Shown here: piece after piece, positions 13,013 to 22,709 of the stretch | How positions within the stretch are numbered: the stretch's first letter is position 1 | Layout: every line of letters starts with the position of its first letter | NCBI RefSeq assembly: GCF_964204645.1 | Contig: NC_134025.1 | Span: forward strand, 21,358,001 to 21,422,000 | Direction: 5' to 3' | Origin: Tubulanus polymorphus | Lineage: Eukaryota > Nemertea > Palaeonemertea > Tubulaniformes > Tubulanidae | Length of the DNA stretch: 64,000 nt | Position numbers and translations under genes: made by a program | The notes under the pieces: model-generated | What the model saw: only the letters and a program-made list of their open reading frames with translations | Databases searched by the model: none | Told to the model about the DNA's origin: nothing

Positions 13013-14375
13013 CTGGGCAAATGCTGCACATAAGCGGGCAATATTCCATGAGAACATTAGAATACCTGCAGTATCTTTACCCCAGCTGCCTCCTTGTGGC
13101 GCACAGAACTGCTTATCTGTGGCCTTGGAGCAAATAACTGAAATTAAATGAAGTTGATATTCCAGATTTCGGTTATTTATTTTCGGTGAACACCACCTCT
13201 AGAATTAAGGCTAAAACGAGAGATGCATATAATGCTTGTTTTCTTGTAGTAACCTGCATCATTACTTACTTCCACAATCGGGTTTTCGGAACCATTTTTG
13301 AGGAAAACACGCACATTCGCATGTATTCGGGTCCATGGGTGCTCCATTGAGACAGACTTTTTGTTGACAATCTGGATAAACGGAAAATGGTGAATGGTTT
13401 TTCAGGAGCCGCAAGAGTATCCTATACGATAAGCATTTCAGGGCATTATTTTTTGTTTTGCATGCTCATTCATTTCGTTTTATTTTAAGACAAGAACAAT
13501 CTAACCGAGATAGAACAAATACCCCTCAGTTCAGAAAAACTTACCGCATAAACCATTTTCAACCTTAGTATCGGGGCATTTCGAGCCTTGAGGACCTTCT
13601 TCGCATGGTTTTGTTTAGCCTTTCGAATTACCACTAAAAGTACCTAATTCTATCATATTCACCTCATACGTCGTAATTTTGCATTTACAGATTAAAGTTT
13701 ACGTTGGTCACTTACGCTCGTCCATAGTTGCACGTATATGCATTTCGTGGGCATTGGGCATTTCGCGAAACCACAACCAAGTCTAGTCGACGTCGTCACC
13801 CAAACGACCTAGTTACGTACACATGATTTTAGATATTAGAAATTCTTTCGTTTTCATCGATAAATCGGTTTTGTTATTCTGGATCAAACTGCAATTTGTG
13901 CAGACCTGTGTAAAATGACCGACCACGCCGCCTGTTGAACCAACGCCATACTTGAAACGTGCTTCTTCGCTAAACCAATAGTTAATAACGCTAGTCCAGG
14001 AGAGATATTCTGCCCGAGAGTGATTCGACCTTGAAACATTTCACATCTTTGCACCAAAACATTGTAGTATGTAATTTTTATGATTTATCACGGCCCATCA
14101 CCGGGAAATTGAATATTATTCTACGATTAAAACTAATACAAGCAATTCCTACTACTACGTATTGCTTTGAATCATAGAATTGGGGCGCATCTGACCTGGA
14201 ACATTTCTGTTCTTATTTGCATCGTGCACAACTTTACACGAATCGGCTAGTTTCTGGGCAATCATCGCAACTTCTATGTCCCAGTACTGCGTCAAAATTT
14301 GAAAAAAAATTGTATACACTGATGATTTTTTCTTGTATCCGCAAATAAAACGTACCAATTTCATCATTTTCGCAG
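13013..14375 (-). pseudogene. CAP/EGF/ShKT gene copy E, 3' part (exons 4 to 10), disrupted
   Basis: Minus-strand relics of exons known from genes A and C: exon 10 ShKT module 13013-13137, exon 9 EGF-like 13270-13371 (still open), exon 8 13545-13633, exon 7 13716-13808, exon 6 13906-14029, exon 5 14196-14286 (still open), and the end of exon 4 up to 14375. Lesions: a TAA inside exon 8; a 1-nt deletion in exon 10 beside the third Cys; a 2-nt deletion in the second CAP signature of exon 7; a net 13-nt loss in exon 6. Exon 4 is broken by the 10.8-kb gypsy-type element, and its remainder continues at 25189. Several independent frame breaks make this a pseudogene and not an assembly error. It is the most diverged copy of the cluster. 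Confidence 0.88.
14372..14375. repeat. Target-site duplication GCAG, left copy
   Basis: GCAG abuts the 5' LTR here and the 3' LTR at 25189-25192. Removing the element and one copy restores a sequence resembling exon 4 of the intact paralogues. This fixes the element borders. Confidence 0.8.
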
Positions 14376-14975
14376 TATTGGAGTAATAAATTACCTATTT
14401 AGACAGTGGGAAATAAGCCGGAGTTCAAGGCAGTAGTTGCGGTTAGCAGGCGACCTACGTGAATACTTACGTCACACATAAGAGAGAAGCATAGAAGATA
14501 GGTGAGAGTGACGTGGGTGTCTACGTGGGAAAGCTTGTTATAGCAGCAGCCTTGAGCTCTGGAAAGTTGAGTTATAAATTTAGCGCTCGTGACGTATAAC
14601 ACACGTAGAAATGATTTACATGGCCAGTAGGACTGTAGTAATAGAATAAGACGTCTCTGGCGATGAGGCCAAGCGGTGTGGAAATATACGTCACGAGCGA
14701 AGGAAGAATAAGTATAAAAAGGGAGGGTTTTAATGCAGTGGGGTCGAAAGCTTGGTCGGTAGAGCTGGGTCGGTTGAGCTAGTGGTTAGAACTAGAGGGG
14801 ACGTGCTAGGAAGATTGTAAGAAGAGAGTATAAGAATAAAGATCTGGATCGATAGAAGAAGCTAGTTGTAGTTAATTTATGAGAAGAACCCCAAGGAACT
14901 ACGCTGGTGAAACGCAAACAACGCAGGTGGTCAACACACGTCACCCGGACACTGGGAAAGAGGACCCCCACAACA
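14376..14975 (+). repeat. 5' LTR of the gypsy-type element
   Basis: 600-bp direct repeat matching 24589-25188, starting TATTGGAGTAATAAATTACC and ending CCCCCACAACA. A TATAAAA box lies at 14713-14719 and an AATAAA at 14835-14840, marking the likely U3/R area. Confidence 0.95.
14713..14719 (+). promoter_or_regulatory. LTR TATA box
   Basis: TATAAAA about 120 bp before AATAAA inside the LTR; the same motif is at 24926-24932 in the 3' LTR. It probably drives genomic transcription of the element. Confidence 0.6.
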
Positions 14976-14976
14976 C

Positions 14977-14994
14977 TGGTGGAGAATAGCGGCA
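14977..14994 (+). other. Putative primer-binding site
   Basis: Begins TGGTGGAGAATAGCGG one base after the 5' LTR. A leading TGG pairs with the CCA end of a tRNA primer. The tRNA species was not identified. Confidence 0.5.
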
Positions 14995-15072
14995 GAATTC
15001 CGGTCTCGCAGCCAAGCTAGTGGTGAGTGATATTATACAAAACTTTGAATCGATTTATAAAAACTCTGGTTT

Positions 15073-16086
15073 ATGTTTTATAACCAACCCGTTAAACGAA
15101 AAGCACAACTGTTGGGGATGGCAAACGCGGGACAGCAACCGGCCGTGGGACCAGCCAATCCGGCTGTAGGACAAGACGACGACAATGATAGCGACGATGA
15201 AATAATCATTGTCCCGAAAGGCGTAAGCGGGCTGAAACCAGAACATTTTGACGGAACAAACGATCCGGAACCATGGTTAGACGCATTTTTACAATACGTA
15301 AAACTCATGGCATGGAGTGACCGTCAGATACTGAGGAGCTTTCCCTTGTTTTTGAGGGGAGAAGCTCGCTCTTGGTATTTAGGTGTCGATAAAGATAAAA
15401 AAACGCGTGTGGAATGATTTATTACAAGCGTTTAATCAGCGATATAATAACCCGGATCGAAAAATGCTAAAAACTCACCAGCTGAAACACATGCGCATGG
15501 TTTCAGGCCAAACAGTAGACAATTTCGCAGACGATGTTAAACGGAGAGCGAATGAATTGGAATTACCCGCGCATGTGACGTTGAGTACGTTTATTGACGG
15601 TCTCTCCGCGGACATTCGCAAAATCGTTTGGACGCAAATGCCAGAGGATCTGGACAAAGCCATCAAAATGGCTAGTAACGTAGTCCAGATGTTGAAACTA
15701 GATGGCCCTGGTGTTCATCAAGTCGAGACAGCCAACGCGGAGTGTGACGAACTGAAAACAAGAATAAATCAGCTAGAAATTAAACAACGAAAGGAGGAGA
15801 CGATGGCACAGGAAAGTCGGGCTCTTTTACGGGAATTCAACGACCGTTTGAAGCGATTACGTACGCGCGAAATGGAGCTACAAACAATAGATTTCGTTAC
15901 CCTACGTTTAGAGGTCGATGTTACAGGTGTAACATAATTGGACATATGGCTAGAAATTGCAGGGGGCCAGCGAAATCTACCTTTGCAACGGAAAATAGAA
16001 ACATCATTTGTTATCAATGTGGTTTACCTGGACATATTAGCAGATATTGCCGTCGGAATACGAATCGACAACAGCGGACTAATTAG
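15073..16086 (+). pseudogene. gag: gag of the gypsy-type element (two frame breaks)
   Basis: The reading runs in one frame from the ATG at 15073 to about 15405, in the +1 frame to about 15850, then back to the first frame to the TAG at 16084-16086. Retrotransposon-gag hallmarks include FDGTNDPEPWL and GEARSWY, followed by the helical capsid-like part (DNFADDVKRRANEL), a charged coiled-coil stretch and two CCHC zinc knuckles: CYRCNIIGHMARNC at 15919-15960 and CYQCGLPGHISRYC at 16009-16050. The N-terminus has an acidic patch. The first break coincides with seven A residues at about 15398-15405, so a one-base homopolymer error or a real +1 shift are alternatives to decay. In this family Gag forms the particle and packages RNA. 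Confidence 0.85.
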
Positions 16087-16149
16087 GGCTGTAGCAAGGA
16101 TGGCTTAGGGTAGCTGTCCAGAGCTATACAAACAGAGAATGCCCAAGTA

Positions 16150-19077
16150 TTGTATGAGGTAGGATCGGGGATAACGGGGGATAGTGGGCGCTCACAGACA
16201 AAATTGAAATCTCACAAACAAAACTTGACAAAGCAGAAAATTTTGAAAGAAAAACCAAAAGTATTATGCTCTGAGCACCCGCTATCCTTAAATTGTGTTA
16301 TTTTTGATGAACGGATGGATGTTTTGATTGATACAGGAGCAACTCGAAGTGTCATATCATATGAATACTTTTTAAAATTAAGATCCACGGTATTAGTAAC
16401 GCCGTTAGAATATGACGGTTATAAATATGCTACGGTAGCTGATGGGGGTACATTAGAAATATTCGGTATTGTTAAATTAAATCTTAAAATGGAATCAAGG
16501 GTTGTTACGCAAGAATTTCTGATATTAAGGAAATTGGCTCACCCATGTATTCTAGGCATGGATTTCATTAACAGTCAGGGTGTGGTTATTGACACTCCGA
16601 GAAAGCTCCTACATCTGTCATCCGGTCACTCAATACCTCTTCACGAGGGGGCAAAGGTACAATTACAAATTTGTATAGTAGCTAACGATACGGTCACAAT
16701 TCCGCCTGGTACACAGGTGCAGATAAAAGCAAAAATGAAGGGGACGGGAAGAAAGGACGGTGTAGGTTTTGTTCAACAGTCAGCTAGATTATGGGATAAA
16801 TATGGTATTATGGGTGCGGCTAGTATATCTAATATTAAAAGTGGGGTATTACCTGTGCAAGTTTGTAATCCATCAAATTATTCAAAACGGTTAAAAAAGG
16901 GTGCCATTTTAGGAGATGTTACTCTCATCGATTTAGATGCTCCTATCGCAGACGGGTCATATATGACAATTGATAGTGAAGGTATTTCCACGCCTCAACC
17001 TGAAAATCAAAACGATATATTAGATAGTGTGGAAACGGGAGACATATCGGTACAGCAAAAAGCTGATTTAAAATCATTATTGGAAGAATACAGAGATAGG
17101 TTTGCAGAAGGGATATTGGAGTTGGGAACCGCAAAGGGGGTTGAATGCAATATTGAGACTGAAAATGAGGTGCCTATTCGGTCACGACCATATCGGGTTC
17201 CATTAGCGTTGAGGGATATTTTAGATAAGCAGATTGATGAACTTAAAAAGCAAGGCGTTATTGAAGATTCAAATTCAAATTATAGTTCTCCCGCACTTTT
17301 GGTACCAAAACCAGATGGGTCATATCGATTGTGTATTGATTTTAGGCGATTAAATAAGGTATTAAAATTGCAAACGTTACATCCAATACCTCATATCTTT
17401 GACACCTTAACTATGTGCGGCACCGCTAGGCCAAAAATATTTTCTTCTCTAGATTTAAGAAGTGGTTATTTTCAGATCCCGATTTCACAAGAGTCTCGTC
17501 ACAAAACGGCGTTCGTAACGCCTACTGGTCATTACCAATTTACTAGATTACCCATGGGCATAGCATCGGCCCCTAGTATTTTTCAATCCATTATGGCTCG
17601 CCTCTTACATTCATTAGGACACTCTGTTTTGGTTTATTTAGATGACCTTTTAGTATTTTCTACGTGTTGGGAGGATCACTTACAACATTTACGCCAACTT
17701 TTTGAAAGATTACGGGTGGCGGGGTTGACACTTAAACCCAGCAAATGTTTTATTGCTCGACCAAACTGTAAGTTTTTGGGTTTCTATTTAGACGGGGATG
17801 GCATTAGAACTAATCCCGAGAAAGTAAATGTGATTCGAAACTGCCCTGTGCCTACAAATCAAACTCAAGTTCGGTCTTTCCTAGGGGCTGTTAATTTCTA
17901 TAGAAAATTCATTAAGAACTTTTCGGGGCGGGCACGACCATTGACACTATTGACGAGAAAGGGTATACCATTTCTATGGTCTGACGATTGTCAGAAAGCG
18001 TTTGATGACTTGAAACAGGCACTTATAACAGCACCCGTGTTAGCATATCCTTCTCTGGAACGCAAGTTCAAGGTTCACTGCGACGCATCAAATTTTGCGA
18101 TGGGATATTGTCTTGTACAGGAAGGAGACGACGGTCAAGAACACGTAATTGCATACGGTGGACGAGCGCTAACAAAACAAGAACAAGCATATTCCGCTAG
18201 TGAGCGGGAGTGTCTGGCGCTCATTTCAGCCATTAAGTATTATAAAGTATACCTGTATGGAAATCCTTTTACGGTGGTCACAGATCATAAAGCACTGTTG
18301 TGGTTAAAAAAGATGGAGGTCGATGGTCTCGCCTCAGGTCGGCTACAACGGTGGTGCATCTTCCTACAAGGATACCAATATGACGTTGAGTATCGGGCAG
18401 GAGTACAACATGCAGATGCGGATTTCTTGTCTAGATTAAGGTATCCAGAAATAGTGGCTGTTGACACAGGTAACGACGATATCTTGGTGAATTTGCCTAT
18501 GGAACAACGTAAAGATAATGAGTTACGACCTATCATTGATTACCTATTAGACGGATCATTACCAAAAAATGATCGTTTGGCACGACGAATAATCTTGTCG
18601 CACGAAAGGTTTATTCTGGACAACAAGGGTAGTCTTCAATACTTGCAACATTTAAATCGCCGCCAATCTGCTCACTTCTCTCCTTGCTATGTGATACCAA
18701 AACAACTTCGCTTACAAATCCTGCAAGAAACACATGAGGTTTTTGGAGGACACAGTGGCATCAAGTCAACGTATATGCGTCTGAAAAATAGGTATTATTG
18801 GAATGGTATGTTTAACGATGTAAAGGATTTCTGCTTACGATGTAATGTCTGTCAACGGAAAGGGTTGTCTGCAAAAGAGGCTACTAAGGTTCCAATGCAA
18901 ACGGTACGGGTGGAGCCAATTTTCCATAAATTTGCTATGGATATGGTGGGTCCCTTTCCGGTGTCTGACAAGGGGCATAAATATGTGTTGACATGTATTG
19001 AAACTTTTTCATCATATATGGAGGCATTTCCGCTTAAGACGGCATCGGCAGAAGGTTGGTGGATGGTATCATTTTGA
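16150..19077 (+). CDS. pol: pol: protease, reverse transcriptase, RNase H, start of integrase
   Basis: 975-codon open frame in the same frame as the last part of gag, behind stops at 16084-16086 and 16111. Order of domains: aspartic protease with LIDTGATRS at about 16324; reverse transcriptase with YLDDLLVFS at about 17634 and the LPMGIASAPS primer-grip area at about 17550; RNase H with KVHCDASN (about 18070) and TDHKALLWL (about 18280); integrase HHCC finger (HEVFGGHSG ... CLRCNVCQR, 18733-18860); and the first catalytic Asp in FAMDMVGPFP. It copies the RNA genome and prepares it for integration. The frame is lost at about 19050 just after the first integrase Asp, where a few codons seem to be missing; the rest of integrase continues in another frame from 19056. 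This start is not proven, because Pol is normally made as a Gag fusion. Confidence 0.93.
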   Translation: MYEVGSGITGDSGRSQTKLKSHKQNLTKQKILKEKPKVLCSEHPLSLNCVIFDERMDVLIDTGATRSVISYEYFLKLRSTVLVTPLEYDGYKYATVADGGTLEIFGIVKLNLKMESRVVTQEFLILRKLAHPCILGMDFINSQGVVIDTPRKLLHLSSGHSIPLHEGAKVQLQICIVANDTVTIPPGTQVQIKAKMKGTGRKDGVGFVQQSARLWDKYGIMGAASISNIKSGVLPVQVCNPSNYSKRLKKGAILGDVTLIDLDAPIADGSYMTIDSEGISTPQPENQNDILDSVETGDISVQQKADLKSLLEEYRDRFAEGILELGTAKGVECNIETENEVPIRSRPYRVPLALRDILDKQIDELKKQGVIEDSNSNYSSPALLVPKPDGSYRLCIDFRRLNKVLKLQTLHPIPHIFDTLTMCGTARPKIFSSLDLRSGYFQIPISQESRHKTAFVTPTGHYQFTRLPMGIASAPSIFQSIMARLLHSLGHSVLVYLDDLLVFSTCWEDHLQHLRQLFERLRVAGLTLKPSKCFIARPNCKFLGFYLDGDGIRTNPEKVNVIRNCPVPTNQTQVRSFLGAVNFYRKFIKNFSGRARPLTLLTRKGIPFLWSDDCQKAFDDLKQALITAPVLAYPSLERKFKVHCDASNFAMGYCLVQEGDDGQEHVIAYGGRALTKQEQAYSASERECLALISAIKYYKVYLYGNPFTVVTDHKALLWLKKMEVDGLASGRLQRWCIFLQGYQYDVEYRAGVQHADADFLSRLRYPEIVAVDTGNDDILVNLPMEQRKDNELRPIIDYLLDGSLPKNDRLARRIILSHERFILDNKGSLQYLQHLNRRQSAHFSPCYVIPKQLRLQILQETHEVFGGHSGIKSTYMRLKNRYYWNGMFNDVKDFCLRCNVCQRKGLSAKEATKVPMQTVRVEPIFHKFAMDMVGPFPVSDKGHKYVLTCIETFSSYMEAFPLKTASAEGWWMVSF

Positions 19078-20141
19078 GATATGGGATGTTTTCTACTATA
19101 CTTACCGACAATGGGTCAAACTTTATCTCAAAAGTCTTTCAACGAACGGCCATCCTCTTGGGGGGTAGAACAAAAACTACGTCCTCATATCATCCACAGG
19201 CGAATGGTGCTTTAGAAGTACAACATAGACAATTAAACAAATCAATAGCTAAGTTATTAGATGGACAAAGCCCGGGAAAGTGGGACTTATATCTGCAATC
19301 TGCGGTATTCGCAATGAATTCCTCAAATAATATCAATTCGACGTCATTCACGCCTTTTGAAATTGTTTTTGGGCGGATGCCTAAATTGCCCATGGAACTA
19401 GCCATATCAGCTCCAAAAAATGAATATGGGTCTCATGTGGCCTATTTTCAACACTTAATTAAGAAGATGGATATAGTACATGACATAGTTCGTAAGAATC
19501 GGGAACTGAGCAAAATAAAAATGAAGCAGCAGTACGATAAAAATGCTAAAGATATTCAGTTTGAAGTGGGGAGTAAGGTTTTTCTTTATTACCCACATTT
19601 GCCTACTGGGGCATCAAAGAAATTACATTCATTTTGGCTGGGCCCATATGAAATTATTGAAAAAATAGGAGAAGTTAATTACAGATTGAGAACGGATGAT
19701 AATCGAAAGGTTAAAACATTAGTTCCTGTAAATAGGTTGCGTCCGGTTTATGAATCTAAAAAACCGCCTACTTACGACTTACCGCAGACTATTGAAAAAT
19801 TAGATGACTTACCAGGGAACCTCGCCATGGATGAAATCGTTTTGCCCCATAAGAGTCGCCATGTCAAAATCGGCATGACGCCCGCAATTGAACCTCCTAC
19901 TTTGACGCAGAGGGACATGACGTTATCGAAGGGTCGCGAAAATATTGACGGGAAAGACGAGTCGATATACACTGTGTCTCGAATACTCAAACATAGAAGA
20001 CGGGGAGGCAGGTTGTATTATTATGTCGCCTGGGAGGGTTATACGGATAAGACTTGGGAACCGGAGGAGAATTTCTTGGATAGGTCGATCTTGACGGCAT
20101 ATCATCAGAAAGCCAAGAAAAGACGGAAACGACGTGCATAG
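19056..20141 (+). CDS. pol: pol, C-terminal part: integrase core end and chromodomain
   Basis: Continues integrase in a shifted frame: second Asp in LTDNGSNF (about 19100), then the catalytic Glu region (GALEVQHRQLNKS, about 19207), the GPF/Y-like module (FWLGPYEIIEKIGEVNYRL, about 19632), and a chromodomain (about 19968-20085) with YTVSRILKHRR, YYYVAWEGY and TWEPEENFLD, ending in a basic tail KKRRKRR. Chromodomain integrases (chromoviruses) steer insertion toward methylated histone H3. The 21-nt overlap with the upstream frame shows a small deletion or error, not a natural gene border. Confidence 0.92.
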   Translation: MVDGIILRYGMFSTILTDNGSNFISKVFQRTAILLGGRTKTTSSYHPQANGALEVQHRQLNKSIAKLLDGQSPGKWDLYLQSAVFAMNSSNNINSTSFTPFEIVFGRMPKLPMELAISAPKNEYGSHVAYFQHLIKKMDIVHDIVRKNRELSKIKMKQQYDKNAKDIQFEVGSKVFLYYPHLPTGASKKLHSFWLGPYEIIEKIGEVNYRLRTDDNRKVKTLVPVNRLRPVYESKKPPTYDLPQTIEKLDDLPGNLAMDEIVLPHKSRHVKIGMTPAIEPPTLTQRDMTLSKGRENIDGKDESIYTVSRILKHRRRGGRLYYYVAWEGYTDKTWEPEENFLDRSILTAYHQKAKKRRKRRA

Positions 20142-20281
20142 GATATTTGCCACGCACCCAACAGTTGTTGCGAAATTAATTAAGGATAATAGGAGAAATG
20201 AGTATGAGTATAAAGTTGCTGTGTTTTAAGAAATTGTTAGGAAATCAAGAAGTTATGATTTAAAATGTTGTTTTAGGAACC

Positions 20282-21391
20282 ATGGTTCGGAGTATAGTTC
20301 ATATCATTATGATTTGGTCGTGGATAGGACCAATGGCTGCATGGGATGCAGAGCTACGGATGGGGGCTGGAGTAGTGTTCCAGCCAGTTGACGAGATAAA
20401 TGTAGCAGCAACAAAATGGGAACATAGTGTTATGATTCCTTTAGTAGATGTTTCCCGGTTTTCGATGACAATTCCTAATATGACGTGTGGAATGCCCAAT
20501 GCCGAATGCCGACAAATAGAGAAAATGTTTCGCCTAATGCGTTTGCGTAAAATCCGAGCTGATCAAAAATTTAACAGTTCCAGGCGTATGATTGAATCAT
20601 TATTACCTGTTGAAATTCCGAGTACAAGAAGAGAAGGCCGTATGAAACGAACACCACTATCATTCATCGGAGATGTCGCCAGTTTGATTTTTGGGGTCGC
20701 CACTACTGAGCAGTTACAAATAGTGGAAAGACATATGAATAAGTTTGATGCATTACAAAAATTAGATCATAAAGCTATTGTCCAGTTACAAGAACGGTTA
20801 ACTAGCTTTGCCAACGTAACAGATTCTAGATTTAAGTTAGTCAAGTCTCTAGTACGACAAAACAGAGATTATATGTCAAAACTTTCGGAATTCGTTGTAA
20901 ATAATACTATGAATCAGGCTCGTTTACAGGCAAGGGTACATGCACTATCATACGTAGTGCGGTATTCCATTAATTATGGGGATGTTATTGAGGCTATCAG
21001 CAGCCACATGGCCGCGTGGTTGCGCTCCACTAACGTTTTACTATCAAATAGACTACCTGTAGAGTTAATTCCGGTAACAAGTCTCCAGGAAATCTTATCA
21101 AAAATTCGCGTTACATTGAAGAATTTTTACCCCATGTTTGAGCTGGCACATCAAACCCCGAGTTATTATTATTCGCACGCGCGAACGTTTATGGGCGGCC
21201 ATTCCCGCCAAAAATCAGCGTTTCGTCTATTTTTCTGTACTTCGACAAAATGTCATAGTACACCGCCAAAATGTGTTAGCGTAACGTCGAATTGTGTAAT
21301 GCGGCTAAATAACACAGGAGGGCGACACTGTACGGACAGTATTTTGCGGTATTTTTCTCGCATTGCGATCATCTCAAGGTCGTTTTATTGA
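20282..21391 (+). pseudogene. env: env-like (fusion F type) glycoprotein, N-terminal part
   Basis: Starts with a hydrophobic leader (MVRSIVHIIMIWSWIG). A basic furin-type site (RREGRMKR) at residues of about 118-125 is followed by a hydrophobic, fusion-peptide-like segment with FIGDVASLIFGVAT, then a long heptad-like helical region. This order is what errantiviral env and baculovirus F-type proteins show. Near the 3' end the frame drifts into Cys-containing sequence that looks shifted, and the membrane anchor lies in another frame from 21483. This copy therefore cannot encode an intact protein as written. I assign it by architecture, not by an alignment. Confidence 0.7.
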
Positions 21392-21482
21392 AATAATTTT
21401 GCGATTTTGCTATAAGCCGTGACAAGCGTATACAAGTAGGTCCGATTATTTACGGTCAGAAATTAGGGGGACACATAGTTCT

Positions 21483-22154
21483 TTGAAAATCGGTGGTTAT
21501 ATTCTGATTTCGTTAGTAATTGTGGCAATAATAGTATCGGCGGTTTTATGCAAACGATATGAGGCATGGGCGGCGGCAGGGACCGCTTTAACAATGGTTA
21601 AAAGTGTAGAGGCAGGGAATTTGGACATAATTCACGAACAGTTGGATATTGACTTGTCTGCGATTAGGAAGGCATCGGAAACCTTGTTAGATTGGGAGGC
21701 TATAATTGAATGGGCAGTTGTAGGTATGGTCGTATACTCGACACTGCGGTATTTTTTTACTGACGGGTGGCGGTTTATGAGTAGACGTCGGTGGCAGATA
21801 TCATTAGCGTCATGTTCCTCTCCTAGGCTGTCTGCAGAGGTCTTAGCCGAAGTTTAAAATCATGATGGGGCGTCGGCTGTTTTACATTTAGGGTTCGTAT
21901 CTCCTCATTTATGGGAGGAAGTCAAGGCCGTCCAGCCGTTGGCAGAGATTAAGATCAAAACATACGGACCGTTGGTTGCAATCAATGTTACATATGATAA
22001 AAATACCCCTTGCACGAACTGCTTCATTAAAACAATTTACGCCAGTCGGCTTTTCAATAAGCCGCTAAGGAGATTGTGTAGTGGGGAAATTTTTACTAAA
22101 TTTTGGATGGTGCATCAGCGGGATGCAGTCTTAATGAGTGACGACCTCCCATAG
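21483..22154 (+). pseudogene. env-like region, membrane anchor and tail
   Basis: Open frame with a strong transmembrane helix (IGGYILISLVIVAIIVSAVLC) right after its start, then a tail that includes a second hydrophobic segment (IIEWAVVGMVVYSTL). A TAA at 21855-21857 interrupts it, and the same frame stays open again to 22154 with a short Cys-containing segment (TPCTNCFIKT). It most likely is the displaced C-terminus of env plus an extra tail or small accessory product. It is not translatable as one protein as written. Confidence 0.5.
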
Positions 22155-22709
22155 AGATATGGCGGCCAGCCTGTCTATAGCGACTCTTCGCCACAAATAG
22201 CAGTACATGTTATCCCTGCCTAGACTACGGATGAATTTGCTTTCTGAGGCAATGGGTGGGGACTAGCGGCTGACATCTCGGCGATTCGGATGTATCTGAT
22301 CAGTATATCCATTTTTGCATAAATTTCGGCTCATCTTTATAAAATGCACTTAGAAAATTATTATGGAATTATTCATTAATTGTTGAAGCTGTCTGTTGCC
22401 AACATGTGCTGGGCACACGATAATCAACTAAATGATGTACTTGGCATCAGTATTAATTTACGTCGTTGATTGGAGTCGGGACAGGTTGGACAAACCATCT
22501 TAAACGGTTAAAGATCGAGGCGGTCAGTGTATGGAAAGGGAGAGGAACATAATAAAAAAGGGAAACTTTCGGTGTATACTGTTTTAATAATGCTTACTTC
22601 AAAAAAAAGGGGAAGAGAAGTTGGTGGTTTTGTATCTAACTAAATTTGTATTATCATACTAAATGTGGTATAAAAAGAAACGAACTCCAGTGAGTGTAAA
22701 TAGATCTGG
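22155..22709. other. Untranslated internal region of the element
   Basis: No sense or antisense open frame of note between the env tail and the last putative exon of the antisense gene. Confidence 0.5.

Noticed and set aside
14399-14602. Antisense frame inside both LTRs (also 24612-24815)
   Set aside because: Present in both copies simply because the LTRs are identical; no known protein.
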